Of a DNA stretch of 64,000 bases, positions 1 to 11,870 are shown piece after piece. Every line of letters begins with the position of its first letter. Position 1 is the first letter of the stretch. Where the stretch lies: contig JAUIRK010000969.1 of NCBI GenBank assembly GCA_030549495.1, positions 62,001 to 126,000 of the forward strand. Reading direction: 5' to 3'. The notes under the pieces were generated by a model. It did not search any database and had not been told where the DNA came from. It saw only the letters and a program-made list of their open reading frames with translations. The translations under genes were made by a program, and so were the position numbers. The DNA comes from Nectonema munidae (taxonomy: Eukaryota; Nematomorpha; Nectonematoida; Nectonematidae).

Positions 1-1072
1 AACAAAGGAGCGTGCTCAATCATTCAGAATGGAGTTGATCACCGTTTACTCTTCTTTGCTTGTAGACACGATATTCATGAATTGATGATTGCTGCAGTAA
101 TGGATATTTTTTTTGTTTCTAAGGGTCCAGATATTACTTTTTTTCACTATATTTAAATCAAAATGGTGCGAAATTGACCAAAGTTCTTTTCAACCGTTTG
201 AAATAAACAAAATTTCTCCTGATGCTTTTGATGATTGGGTTTACCTTAAAAGAAAAGAATTGAGTACATTTTTAGAAGAGCAGTTAGTGAAAAAACAGGT
301 CAGAGAAGATTATCGAAAATTTTTGGAATTATCCCTCATATTTTTAGGTGAGCCTTTGGTTCGAAAGTTTAGATCTCCTGGAGCTTACCACAGAGCTCGT
401 TGGATGGCGAAATGCATTTATTGTATCAAAATATATTTATTCAGAAATGAATTTAAAATGAAAGCAAATGAAGTTAAGAATTTGAGAAGAATTTGCGTTT
501 TTATTGTTACAGTCTATGCTAAATTCTGGTTTACTTCTTCACACGCAGCAAATGCTCCAGTCAATGATCTTCAACTTTTATGTCTTTTGGAGGATTACCA
601 TAATGTTGATTGTAGTATTGCAAAGGCTGCTATTGGTAAAATGAGAAGACATCTTTGGTATCTTAGTGAAGATCTAATACCGTTGGCATTTTATTCGCAT
701 CTTGTCAACCTAGAAGAAAAACAAAAAATGCTGAATAATCTTCTACATAAAGAACCTTTGAAAGGTGATGGAAGACGTTTCGAGTGGAAAGGATCCTTCA
801 AAAATATGCGAATTGAAGAGTTTGTGACAAAACGATCGAAAAATTTCTTTGAAGCTCTGAAACTTCCTTTTCCAGCTTTAGGATGGGAAGATATAACAGG
901 AACAGTTGCTAGCATAAAAGTTGTGAACGACATAGCAGAAAGAGCAGTATCGCTAGCAACTGATTTTAGCTCAATGCTTACCACAGAAGAAGACGACAAA
1001 CAATTTCTTTTTCAAGTAGTGGAGTACCACAGGAGTTCAGTTGGTCATCCGTGTAAAAAGGCATTAAAATAG
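1..1072 (+). mobile_element. Unclassified transposase-like protein, C-terminal half (partial, cut by window start)
   Basis: The long open frame from about 113 to 1072, plus a shorter frame before it, reads as the C-terminal half of a large protein that I recall, from memory only, from cnidarian and arthropod genomes, where it behaves as a mobile element. Visible landmarks are ACRHDIHELM near 57-85, GPDI shortly after, SPGAYHRARWMAK at about residues 89-101 of the long frame, a central LEDYHNVD, RRHLWYLSEDLIPLAF, and a C-terminal NDIAERAVSLATDF. The family normally ends soon after this AER motif, so the 3' end looks complete. The reading frame is not continuous near the window start. The superfamily is not known to me. 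The fragment at 37786-39430 on the other strand looks like a relative. A possible polyadenylation signal (AATAAA) lies just after the stop at about 1093. Confidence 0.6.
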
Positions 1073-1390
1073 TTTCAGCTTTTGATAATATCAATAAATA
1101 ATAACCTTTATCATATACTAATTACTTCTTATCCTGTTGGTTACATCTAAAAAAAAGAAAACTTTTCATGGATATCTGAACCAATGTCATTTACTAACTA
1201 CTTTTTATTCTGTTGTTTACATTTGAAAAAAAGAGGACTTTCCATGGATTTTCATACTTTTTGAGCTGTGGGTAAATAAGAATTTCTGAATCTAAAACTT
1301 TGCTCAAATGTTTTTTACGTATAGGAGACACAATTCAAACAGTGTTTCACAAAAAATGAAAACTTTTCATTTTTTGGAACACCCTAAATA
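1073..1390 (+). repeat. Short two-copy tandem repeat after the transposase-like ORF
   Basis: Two diverged copies of about 55 bp start near 1117 and 1192. Both run from ACTAA-T/C-TA through a ...CTGTTG-TTACAT block to CATGGAT, with a spacing of about 75 bp. They are probably 3'-flanking sequence of the upstream element. Nothing else is recognised before the next tandem array. Confidence 0.5.
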
Positions 1391-2235
1391 CCCATTTTCA
1401 AATATGCTGAATTCAGTGGTGATATTCATTTTTTATGAAAATCAATCAAATCTGTCAAAAAATTGATCTAAATATGACAGCTCATCTCAAAAAGAACTTT
1501 TTATCTAAATAAGTATATAAAGTTTTTTGCACATGTATACCCATTTTCAAATATGCTGAATTTAGTGGTGATATTCATTTTTTTATGAAAATCATTCAAA
1601 CCTGTCAAAAAAGTGATTTACATATGACAGCTCATCTCAAAAAAGAAACTTTTTATCTAAATAATTATATAATGTTTTTTACACATATACACCCATTTTC
1701 AAGCATGCTGAATTCAGCGGTGATATTAATTTTTTTTTATAAAAATCAATTAAAGTTATCAAAGCATTGATTTATATATGACAGCTCATCTTTAAAACAA
1801 ACTTTTTATCTAAGTAATAATAAAAAGTTTTTTACACATATATACCCATTTTTAAGCATGCGTAATTCAGTGGTGATATTCTTTTTTTTTAATAAAAATC
1901 AATCAAAACTGTCAAAAAATTGATTTATCCCAAAAAGAAAGGATCAGGTACGGTTTTTTGAATGAGAGAATTACGTTTAATAGAAAGTATAGGGAGGTTA
2001 TGAAGTTTACCGTGTAAGGCATTTTACACACATATACCCATTTTCAAGTAGGCTGTGTTTACTGGTTATATTCCTTTTTTTTTTATAAATATTAGTCAAA
2101 CCTGACAAAATAATTTAAATATGACAGTCCATGTCAAAATTAAAATTTTAAAGTTTTTTTTATACATTTCAAGTATGCAGAATTTAATAGTGATGTTCAT
2201 TTTCTATGAAATCAATAAAACCTGTAAATCAATGC
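1391..2235. repeat. Tandem array of ~150-bp units, left of the giant inverted repeat
   Basis: A unit containing CCCATTTTCAAATATGCTGAA, GTGGTGATATTCATTTT, AAAATCAATCAAACCTGTCA and ATATGACAGCTCATCTC recurs with starts near 1392, 1543, 1694, 1848, 2034 and 2165. Spacing is about 150 bp, but the fourth copy carries about 90 extra bases near 1935-2020. Units differ by perhaps 10-20%. The last unit runs into the outer end of the left inverted-repeat arm. A partial unit (AATAAAACCTGTCA on the complementary strand) also survives at the outer edge of the right arm near 26530-26560. The ORF at 1585-1770 lies inside the array and is not a gene. Confidence 0.85.
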
Positions 2236-5200
2236 CAAATATATAAACAAAAATAACTTCTACTTGCAGTATTTCTCTAGTAATTATTTTCTTAATTTAT
2301 TTAATAAACCAATTTTAGGTGTTTAATTCACTCAAAATATTTCATTCTACAGTAACTTATGTATCTCGTTAGGACCTCTATCTTTTTGGTTACATATTCG
2401 TTATCGGCTCGTAGTCTCTACGTCATATACAGTATGTAATTTTGCTATTCATTCCATGATGATCCTTTCTTAGTAGCTTTTTTTCATTAGAAATTTATAT
2501 TCTTCAATGTGTGTTCGAAAAATTTTTTATAATGATAAAATTACTTTTTTCATCTCTCAAAGCATTCCGATTAAAGAATCTTCTTGATGATCTTAAACTT
2601 TTTTTTATCAGCATCGTATATTTTATTATCAGGCCTGAATATTTGTCAACCTATCTCATTTTTTTCTGATGAATCATTCGTGATGTTCATTGTTCAATTA
2701 CAAAAGGTCGTCCACGTTCTTCATCTAAAAAATTATCTCTGACGCTAAAAGAAAAAGATGGACAAATTCAATTTAAATTAAAAATATCTTGATAGTGACT
2801 AAATTCTCACATATTGGCATCTGTGCCATTTTTGATAAATCTGACCTATTCTAAATTTTCAGATTTCCTACCCTCTTAGCTAAATGTTAATTGTAATCCT
2901 AGATGATAAGCCATAGATTTAAATATTTTTCATTTGTAAAAGAGGAACTTCTTTTTCACAGTCAAAATCTTTTTTGAAGCATCTAATATTATATAATTAA
3001 ACCACTTCCTAGTTCATTAGAACATGGTAGATCTTCCATTTAGTTAAGATACATATTTTTTTTAATTATTTGTTTTGATCACATGTTCTCTTTTCAATTA
3101 GTTTTCAACTTGGTTCCTTCTCTCATACAAATTTTCAAAAGATTTTATACGTTTTATTTTTTTTAATAAATATTTCATACTCAAGATGATTGTAGAAAGT
3201 ATTATAAGCCAAAATATACAAAAAAAAAAAGTATATTTTTACTATATACCTAATATGCAGCCATTTTTTGAAATTTTTTTACAGAACGGATTTTCAGGCA
3301 TACATTACTAATTCAATTGCCACTTCGAGATATTTTTTAACCGTATTATCCAAAATCCTGTACAGAAATAAAATAAGCATAGTCGAGTTGGTATAAAACA
3401 GATATTTTATTTTTTTGAAAATATTTTTGAAGACAGTATCTAGAAGTAAACCGCAAATCTTATTCACGCTTTCAGATATTTTAAAACCATAAATGCCAAA
3501 CCTGAGTCCAAAAATGAAACCAGCATCTTCCATTTGCCATAAAAACAGATATTTTATTTAAATTTCAAAAATATTTCTGTAGACATTAGACGTAAATCGA
3601 AAATTTGATTGACACTTTCAGACATTTAAAACCTCTAAATGCAAAAAATGATTTCAGAAATAAAAATTATCATGGTCGAATTGGTATAAAAACATATATT
3701 TCATGTAAAATTAGAGAGAATATTTTGGGATATAGTTTTCAGACATAAACTGCAAATTTGATTGACACTAGCAGTAAAACCTCTAAATGCGAAATCTGTG
3801 TTCAGAAATTAAATCATCATGATCTATTTGCTATAAAACCAAATTTTAGAACTAAACGCAAATTTAATTGATACTTATATGTATTTTCAAATGCAAACTA
3901 CAAAAATTGAGTCCATAAATGAAACTAGCATGGTTGATTTGGTATAAAAACATATATTTAATTGTAAAATTTGAATGAATGTTTTTGGAGACAATTTTTA
4001 GAAGTAAACCGCAAATTTGATTAACACTTATAGGTATTTTCACATCCTAAATGTAAAAAATGAGTTCAGAAATGAAAACAGCATGTTTGATTTGGTATAA
4101 AAACATATATTTCAAGAGAATATTTTTGGAGACAATTTTCAGAAGTAAACCTGATTTATACTTATAGGTATTTTCAAATCCTAAATGTAAAAAATGAGTT
4201 CAAAAATGAAAATAGCATGATCGATTTGGTATAAAAACAAATATTTCATGTAAAATTGAGAGAATATTTTTGGAGATAGCTTTTAGAAGTAAACCGCAAA
4301 TTTTGACTGATATTTTAAAACCTCTAAATTTGAAAAATGAGTTCATAAATGAAAACAGCATGGTTAATTTGGTATAAAACATATATTTCATTGTAAAATT
4401 TGAATGAATGTTTTTGGAGACAATTTTTAGAAGTAAACCGCAAATTTGATTAACACTTATAGGTATTTTCACATCCTAAACGTAAAAAATGAGTCCAGAA
4501 ATGAAACCATCATGGCCGATTTAGTATAACACATATATTTCATTGTAAAATTTGAATGAATGTTTTTGGAGATAATTTTTAGAAGTAAACCGCAAATTTG
4601 ATTAACACTTATAGGTATTTTCAGATCCTAAACGTAAAAAATGAGTCCAGAAATGAAACCAGCATGGTCGATTTAGTATAACACATATATTTCAGTGTAA
4701 AATTTGAATGAATGTTTTGTAGATAATTTTTAGAAGTAAACCGCAAATTTGATTTACAGTTATTGATATTTCCAGATCCTAAACGTAAAAAATGAGTCCA
4801 GAAATGAAACCAGCATGGCCGATTTAGTATAACGCATATATTTTATGTAAAATGTGAAGGAATGTTTTTGGAGACAATTTTCAGAAGTAAACCGCAAATT
4901 TGATTAATACTTATAGGTATTTTCAAATCCTAAATATAAAAAATGAGTCCAGAAATGAAAACAGCATGACCGATTTAGTATAAAAACATATATTTTATGT
5001 AAAATTTGAAGGTATATTTTTGATCAATCAAAATTTTGATTGACATTTCCCAAAAAGTAGCCATGATTATTGAAAAAATTAAATATATAAAGTGTTATGC
5101 GTTCCAAACTGTATATAATTATAAATTTTCAGGGTATTATATAATATAGATCCTAAGTTATAAGGTTAAGTACAGATAATGTCAAAATTTTGCTGAAAAA

Positions 5201-5389
5201 TTTTAATTTTTTATTTTGATTGACAGTTTTGGACATGAAGGGGTCATTCAACTACCATGAAAATGGTTTCAAAAGATGCAGCTAGCGATTTTAGGAAAAG
5301 TCACAAAATTTGAAGGGATATGATTCAGCCAATTTTCTACAATTAATTTTTTAGTGAAGGGGGGGGGGGGCGTCACTAATAGGGTTAAA
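2205..5389 (+). repeat. Left arm of a giant inverted repeat (partner 21598-26545)
   Basis: Read as its reverse complement, this arm matches 21598-26545 base for base over almost its whole length. Paired points include 2318 with 26427, 2668 with 26048, 3167 with 25887, 3522 with 25531, 5099 with 23935 and 5340 with 23700. By eye, identity is about 93-95% in the inner part and lower in the outer part. About 340 bp near 2730-3070 occurs only in this arm. The inner end is marked by a G12 run at 5359-5370 and the word CACTAATAGGGTTAA, which recurs inverted at 21598-21612. No transposase is encoded in the arm; the ORFs here are repeat-derived. Confidence 0.9.
3480..5025. repeat. ~150-bp tandem array inside the left arm (about 11 units)
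   Basis: The unit carries CAGAAATGAAACCAGCATGG, GTATAA-ACATATATTTCA, TAGAAGTAAACCGCAAATTT and a ...TAAAAAATGAGTC junction. Copies start near 3508, 3650, 3800, 3910, 4065, 4198, 4341, 4493, 4644, 4796 and 4947. Later units are closest to each other and keep a 150-152-bp period, while earlier ones are shorter and more diverged. The same array lies inverted and collinear in the right arm. The unit resembles satellite DNA in size, and ~150-bp internal repeats are also known from Helitron-derived elements. I see no diagnostic Helitron end. Confidence 0.9.
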
Positions 5390-5529
5390 GAATGGAATTT
5401 ACTAAGCGGCCATTCACAATTGACGTCAACCTTTTTTGCTGAATTTTAACTCCCCCCCCCCCCCTTGTCAACTTATCGAGACCCCTCCTCCCCCAGTCTT
5501 ATGTATACCGCATGTTATACGGCTTTCCT

Positions 5530-7295
5530 CCCTACAAAGTTTTCTGTTGACTGGATGTAAAAGTATAAGCTCTACATAAGCATTCAAAAAAAGTTAAACC
5601 TGTTTATGTTGGTGGGGACAATATCTTTCAAGAACAAAAACAAACAGCCGTACACAATAGCTGAAAAATTAATCATGCCTGCCACAAAGATTTTGGTAAA
5701 GCATCTCATTGGCCATGAAGCAGCTGCAAAATTGAACAGAGTCCCGATGTCTAATAGTACGATACAAAGACGTATTACAGAAATTTTCATTAATATTAAT
5801 GAACAAGTCATTACAATGCTACAAAACTCTAAATATGGATTTGCTATACAACTAGGCGTTTCAAATTGTGCACAACTCCTGGTATATGTACGTTATGCTA
5901 CTGAAAATGCCATTCAAAGCGAGTTGCTGTTTAGTAATGAAATGCAAACTACAACAAAAGGATCAAAGAAAATGGTTTACAATGGGCCAAGTTAGTAAGC
6001 TGCACAACAGACTGTTCTCCTGCTATGCTTGGTAGAAAATCTGGATTTCAAGCAAGAGTTAAAGGAGTGTCTCCCTCGGTCACCTCTATACATTGTTTTT
6101 ACATCAATTCACACTTGCTGCTAAAATACTCCCTCTCGAAATAAAGACAAGTTTAAACATGGTTGTTAAAATAGTTAACTACATCAAGCCATCTTCTTTA
6201 AATACCCGTTTTTTCAAGACCATCTGCGAAGATATTGGACCAGAGTACACTTCATTGCTGTTTCACACAGAAGTGAGGTGGTTGTCGCGGCGGAACACGA
6301 CTATGCGTCTTATTGTGCTTAGGAATGAATTTCTTAAGTTTTTTCAAACAAAAAACCACGAGTTTCAAAAGATTCTTGAAGATCAAAATTTTTTTCTCCG
6401 CCTCGCCTACTTGTCGGACATTTTTCGAGTTCTAAATACCCTTAATTCTTCTCTTAAGGTAAAGTTTTTGATTTTTCAATTAAACTCACTGCTTTAACGC
6501 GAAAGCTTGATCTGTGGATAGAAAGAAACAAACAGTTTGGAATGTTGGCAAATCTTGCATCTTTTGGAGAAATGATTACCATTGAACTTGGCCAAAAAGT
6601 CATCGAACATCTCTTTTTATTAAAATTATTTTTCTATTGATCGTAATGGATATTTCTGCCCTTAGACTCGAAATCCATTTACTTTTGATCCTGATAACGT
6701 CGCAGTTGGAACAGGTGAGCAAGAAGAGCTCATTGATTTACAATGCGATGACAATGCAAAGGAAAAGTTTGAAATCAAAAATTAGCCAATTTTTGGGTGA
6801 ATGTAAGTTCTTCATATCCAACACTTTCAAAAAATGCAATTCCTTAGCTTCTCATATTCACAACTTGGGAATGTGAAAAAGAGTTTTCTACTCTTTTTGC
6901 AATTTAATCGAAAATAAGAAACCATCTTGTAAATCCAGAATATTATTTCCGATGTTCTGTTGGTAAAACAATTCCACGCATTTCTAAATTAGTAGAAAAA
7001 AACAAGCACAGCAGTCACACTGATTTATTACTAAAGACTACTAATTGTAATAAAAAATTGTTTGCTTATTTATGCTGAAATATAAATTCTGATAAAATAT
7101 GTTTAGTTTTTTATTTTTTTTTAATTTATATATCGTATATTTGTGTTGTGTATGTGTGTCTCTATTACTGTGTTCTTAAACTTAAAAATATAGAATTTCA
7201 AGGTTAGAAATTAATTTTGAGAATTAGGTGGTACGCAACTACAAATTGAATCTTTAAGTGGTACGCAGAAATAAAAAGGTTGGGAATCCCTGGTC
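5530..7295 (+). mobile_element. hAT transposon remnant, ZBED5/GTF2IRD2-like transposase
   Basis: Two open stretches (5606-5995 and 6093-6497) and a third weaker one to about 6960 match the order of ZBED-type hAT transposases. An N-terminal KQPYTIAEKLIMPA is followed by LSNSTIQRRI-like and FAIQLG-SNCAQLLVYVRYA, then VVKIVNYIKP, LNTRFFKTICEDIG, LLFHTEVRWLSRR and LAYLSDIFRVLNTLN. The C-terminal dimerisation region is recognisable near 6800-6900. The BED finger is missing and the frame changes several times, so it is dead. The 3' end is probably the terminal-repeat-like GGTTGGGAATCCCTG at 7281-7295, preceded by two GTGGTACGC words typical of this group. No 5' terminus is seen. It starts only about 140 bp inside the left arm. 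Confidence 0.85.
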
Positions 7296-7459
7296 TAATA
7301 AAAGGTTTTACTGTAAAGTTTGCCTAACTGAGGTTAAACATGAAGAAGTTTTTTGTAAGACAATTTTTTTTGTTGACAAACGCGGTTACATACGATATAT
7401 CCCCTCCAGAAGTCATGGAATTTTATTCCCAAACTTTTTTATCATTGCATGTTTTTCAC

Positions 7460-8090
7460 ATCTTTTACAGAAGTTTACTTTAAAAGTTAAGTTACCCTGC
7501 AAAATTGTAGATTACCGGCTTTAAATCATTCAAAATTAGTAATAGAAAAAGACGTTCTTTTTTCAAACCTATCAGCAACACTTCAGTTCCAATTGTAACG
7601 AAATTGACAAATTCGTTGCAAGCAGGAAAATATTTTTTATTAAAATCTTCCAGCAGTGAAGAAATTAATGATGAAGATGATGCAATTTTATTGCCAGATA
7701 TCAAGAAATTGTTAAAAAAGAAATTCTGTGTAAAAACTTGCTAACAATAATAATTAGAGAATATTCACGATTCATTGATTTAGTCGGAAAAAGTGAACAT
7801 AGAGACTTTTTCAGTCGAAGATGCCTTTACTTGTTTTAACATTATTTCATTTAAGACGAATATGGCGTTACTTGAAAAATGATTCAAATAAAATGAAATC
7901 AATAAAATCATGAATATGGAAAACTCTCAAATCTCTCACAGTACTTATCCCAAATTACAAAATTGTCAAGTTTTAACTTTAGAAGTAGAAAGATCTTTTT
8001 CTAAACTGGATCGAATTTTAAATCAGAAAATGTCATTAATTATATGTTGTTGTATTACAAAGTCATGGATTCTTTGAAATAATTTTGAAT
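7460..8090 (+). mobile_element. Second hAT transposase fragment (C-terminal part)
   Basis: A plus-strand stretch near 7960-8040 reads VLTLEVERSFSKLDRILNQK, the conserved hAT C-terminal dimerisation motif (normally ...ERSFSKLK.IKTRLR...). About 300 bp upstream (near 7640-7720) is an acidic stretch SSSEEINDEDDA. Stops and frame changes separate them. It lies directly after the probable end of the preceding hAT and is a different hAT subfamily, so it is a separate insertion. Confidence 0.6.
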
Positions 8091-8099
8091 ACTTTCTCT

Positions 8100-8930
8100 A
8101 AAGTGTTCATAGTTGTTCAATTCAATGAAACTTTAAAAAGTAAATAAAGTCAATTTTTTCTCTGCGTAAAAGTCTATTTTTTCCAATTTTTTGGGTCAAT
8201 TTTTCCTCGCCCTGTTAATAAGAGGTAAAAAATTACCTTTGAATTACTTGTATTTTCGAAATTAAAAAGTTTTAAAATTATCACTTAAACTAGTAAAATT
8301 ATATTATCAAATAAAAAAATTTTACATAGAAAAAAAATTTAATTAGCATAAAAAATATTTATTTACAGAACTCATCCTAACTTTTTATTTATTATTACGT
8401 ATAATTAAAGTTTACACATTTCGAAATACTTTGGATTTACTTCTTACGGAATTTACATGGAGGAGAAGACTTGTGAGAAAAAGTGAAAAATAAAACGCAG
8501 AAGCAAAAATATTTAGGTTATAAGAAGGATTAAAAATTTCACTTTCAGAATAATTTGGATAATATTTGTATTTCTTTTTTCAAAAAAACTTCGAATAAAA
8601 TTGGATTTGAAAAAAGAGTAAAAAAACGAACATTTGTAAATAATGTGTTATAATTTAGATTTTTTTATTCCATCAAAAAGAAAAATATTCTTCTATAAGT
8701 AGAGAAATAATGGTCGTGACTTTTTCAAGATCTTACGCTTCCCTTTATGCAATCTAGCAACTTGGATTTTTTCTTTGACTCTTTTATTCGTATTCTTAGT
8801 TTGTAAGATATTGTTTTTTGTATTTTAGATTTTAATATTTCTTTTTCTATTTTGTAAGTTTGTCAAGTAAATATTTTTTTAGTTGTAGGTTTTGCATTCA
8901 AAGACAAGAATAATCTTCTATAGCTGAACA
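8100..8930. other. AT-rich intergenic DNA
   Basis: This is very AT-rich with long A and T runs. I see no open frame of note, no terminal repeats and no RNA-like element. Confidence 0.6.
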
Positions 8931-8949
8931 GATTATAGGGATATCTCCT

Positions 8950-9000
8950 AGAGATATATAAAAGAGGAAATTGAAATTCCTTTTGTTTTAGTCTTTGTAG
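8950..9000 (+). promoter_or_regulatory. TATA-type core promoter-like block
   Basis: ATATATAAAAGAGG at about 8954-8967 is followed about 25 bp later by TTTTAGTC, resembling a TATA box and an initiator. A second block with the same layout (TATAAAAAGAGG, AATTGAATT, TTTTAGTC) lies at about 33870-33902. It faces a C-rich stretch with short open frames. It is weak evidence for a promoter of an old element. Confidence 0.3.
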
Positions 9001-9039
9001 ATTTCTTGAACCAACCTAACCCATTTTTAGGATACCTCT

Positions 9040-10236
9040 TTTTTGCGCATGCATAAATACGCCACTTCTTTGGGTACAAAACCACAAGAAACTGATCAAT
9101 TTCCTTCAATAGTTTTTTCTATTAATTGTTTTGGAACAAAAATTGCATCGATCACACTCTTTCCAACCATTAATCAAATCTGTTTGGCGTCTATTTTTTT
9201 ACCAATCATCAAATTCTCGGTCTTACTATTTTATGACTTACAAATTTTCCTATACTTTTCTATTAAAAAAATGGCTGTTTACTAATCCATGAGTTACAAG
9301 ACACCCAAATGGCGAATTATCCTATTTGTTTTCTTAAAATGGCGTTTTTTTCTTTTTACCTTCTTTCTTCTCAATCCCTTTGAATCCATCAACTACTACA
9401 AAATTTGAATCACTGAATCTACGCCAAGCAATATCCTTATATTTGGCTTTCAATACCTCTCATACAAGTTATTTTTAAGTTTACCTTGATTTCCTATTTC
9501 TGGTTACTAGTATATTTTTTTAAATTTAGAATTTTCCTTTTTTAATTATATTCAATTGTTACTTTATTTTACATGGATCGTAGGTAAGTTTTTTTAATTC
9601 ATTTATTTTGTATGATCCTAATTTAGCTCTATGTAATTAATAGATTTTGTCTAATCTTAATGCATATTTAGTTTTGGAAGCGTAAAGCTTTAAAAGTTTA
9701 ACCCATTAATTTATGATTTTCCTTCGGTAAATGTGGAATGTTAAGTTATAGAAATAAATCAATATCAAATTTATCATTGGTTAACTAGCCTGTCGAAATT
9801 TTTTTTTTGCAATTTTATCATTTAGAATGTATTACCTTTCCCTTATATGTGTTTTTTAAGTAAAAACAAACTTTTCGCTAGACTAATTTTTTACAATTTT
9901 AGGATAAAGTTTCCACGAGTTTTATGTTTTTTCTGTTGGGTATGGGACGAAGAAGTGAAGCAGTGTTGTAAAGAATGCTCCAACAATTTTCATTTAAGAT
10001 GTTGTAATCTTTCACCAGAAGAGCAGGATTTTCTTGTTTCTAATTTGCACTTTTTTGTTTGTTTAATTTGTTTATATGATTGGAAGATATATAAATATTC
10101 GAATGCTATTAATAGAATTGAAAACTATTATAACTATTTGGTTATACATTCAAAATTTTCTTTTATTATTGATAAAATCACTCCTTTTTTTAAAATAGAT
10201 AAAATCTCTTTCGGTTTTTCTCATTTTGCTTTTTAA
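9040..10236 (+). CDS. PHD-finger protein fragment, probably from a mobile element
   Basis: The frame at 9847-10236 contains a PHD-type zinc finger at about residues 26-77. Its spacing is C-x2-C, then WDEEVKQCCKEC, FHLRCCNL, and a closing FVCLIC. PHD fingers bind histone tails in host proteins and also occur in some LINE ORF1 proteins and DNA transposons. A TTTTACAATTTTAG just before the PHD sequence (about 9889-9902) could be a splice acceptor, so the real exon may begin near 9903. A C-rich open stretch at 9043-9285 lies upstream, 40 bp after a TATA-like block, and may be an earlier part of the same unit. Complete partner domains are not visible. I favour a decayed element ORF over a host gene. 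Confidence 0.4.
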
Positions 10237-10342
10237 CAAATATTCAAAAAATCTTCATTGTAATTTCGAAATAGCTTTTTAAATCTTTTTTGCTGTTCCT
10301 TTTTTCGCAAATCTATTTCCGCATGCCTTTTCTCCTTTATGT

Positions 10343-10372
10343 TGCATCGCCTTGTCGTGGTGAAGGAGCTTT
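10343..10372 (+). repeat. 30-bp GC-rich word, copy 1 (partner 14444-14473)
   Basis: TGCATCGCCTTG-T-CGTGGTG followed by AAGGAGCTTT recurs at 14444-14473 with one difference. About 20 bases upstream (GCAT..CTT.TCTCCTT) are also related. The word is far more GC-rich than its surroundings, so the match is unlikely to be chance. It probably belongs to a shared element end or 3' region. Confidence 0.6.
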
Positions 10373-11280
10373 GACTTATCACAAAAAGCATATATAGTTT
10401 AGATGCGTTGTTTTGAATTTAATTATTAAATTAACTTTTTTTATCTATTTAATCTATGTTTGGTTTTTTGAAAAGTAACTAAATGATGCTTTCTTGTTTA
10501 AATATTGTTATTTAAATAACATTTTTTGTTCAACAATATCTGGTTGCCAATTTTATTTGTGTCAGCTTGTGTGGAGAAAAGTAACTTAAATTTTTTATCT
10601 ATATAATTCTTTTGAACTCTAAATCATTACTTCTTTTAACCATAGTTTGTAATTTTATGTCCATTAGTGAAATGATAGAGAAAATTTCTAAATTTAAAAG
10701 TTTATAAGCCATGCCTCTAATGTCTGCGTAGTATATCCTGTACAAATCTTTTATTATTTTTATTTTATACATTTTTGATACTTATTTGGCAAGAGGAAAA
10801 TCAAGGCAACATTGTCAAAAATAAAAAAATCTGTATATTTACATACAAAATACGTGGATTGGAGACTCCTTATGGAAGCCTTCTTAATGGGGTTTTTTCA
10901 AACAATAATATAGAAGGTTGCACTCTATTACTCTTTTTGACTATTCAATGACTATTTAAATTTCTTTCTTCATTTAATTAGAATTATCGTTAGAGTTAGT
11001 ATTAGAGTTTATGTTAATATGTGATACATAAATTTTCATATAAATTCCAAATGTCATAAAGCCGACCATAGGTTAAATAACAAAGCCAAAGCCAGCAGAA
11101 ATTTTTACTCTATCGTTCAACTAACACACGAAGAATCGATGCTTTAAATTTGCATGTTAATTTTTATGTATCTTTAGTTATAGAATTAGTCAAAATGAAA
11201 AAGTTGTGAAGAATATTTTTTGGCAAAGTATGAGTATTTTTTGTTTTTAAAATCGGCAAACGAAAGCAGATTTGGAGTAG
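10373..11280. other. AT-rich DNA without recognisable genes
   Basis: There are no open frames with recognisable motifs. Only short A/T-rich simple stretches are present. Confidence 0.5.
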
Positions 11281-11537
11281 ATATGGGACAGGGGCGCACA
11301 TCCTCAAAATTATTTGGAAGGCGAAATTTTTTTCTTGTAATTTTCAAAATTAGTGGTCTGGAAATACCACGGGAGACCAAATATTCAAGCAATCCTTTAA
11401 AATACAGTGTATTCAGCGCATACCTAAAGTCCTAAATTTATAAGACTACTTTATATTTTTTTTTACAAAATTGGTGAATTTAAATACTATACTTCCAGCG
11501 AAAATATTTTAATTAAATTTGCATATCGAATATAGTG

Positions 11538-11870
11538 CGCAGAAAAAATGCCCACAATTAAAAAGTAGGAAAAAATGCCCCCGAAAAAAATACCCCAATT
11601 TAAAATTAGGAAAAAATGCCCCAACACAAAAAATTTCAAAAAATTATTAATTATAATTTTTAAAAAAGATATGTTAAATAAAGATTTTTACCTTATAGAT
11701 TAAGAAATTTTAGAAATTTAGCCTTTCAAAACGGTACCAAATAAAAATATTTATATAATTAAAAAAAATCCTGAAAATCAAAAATTAGGGGCATTTTTTC
11801 CTACTTTTTAATTGGGGCATTTTTTTCTGAAGGCATTTTTTCCTGGGGCATTTTTACCTACATATAACTA
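11538..11870. mobile_element. Foldback element with GGGGCATTTTTTCC repeats
   Basis: The left half (about 11540-11582) and the right half (about 11788-11832) are near-perfect inverted copies of about 40 bp. Each contains AATTAAAAAGTAGG and AAAAAATGCCCC, and shorter extra copies of the AAAAAATGCCCC word sit on both sides. Transcribed, it would form a long hairpin. It lies inside the 2.6-kb hAT-type element. Family unknown. Confidence 0.8.

Noticed and set aside
4200-4472. 90-codon minus-strand ORF, with a near-identical ORF on the plus strand at 24575-24847
   Set aside because: Both lie within the 150-bp tandem arrays, and their similarity is a by-product of the inverted repeat. The peptide has internal repeat periodicity and no domain.
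7258-7524. 88-codon plus-strand ORF
   Set aside because: It starts within the terminal region of a hAT element and shows no motif.
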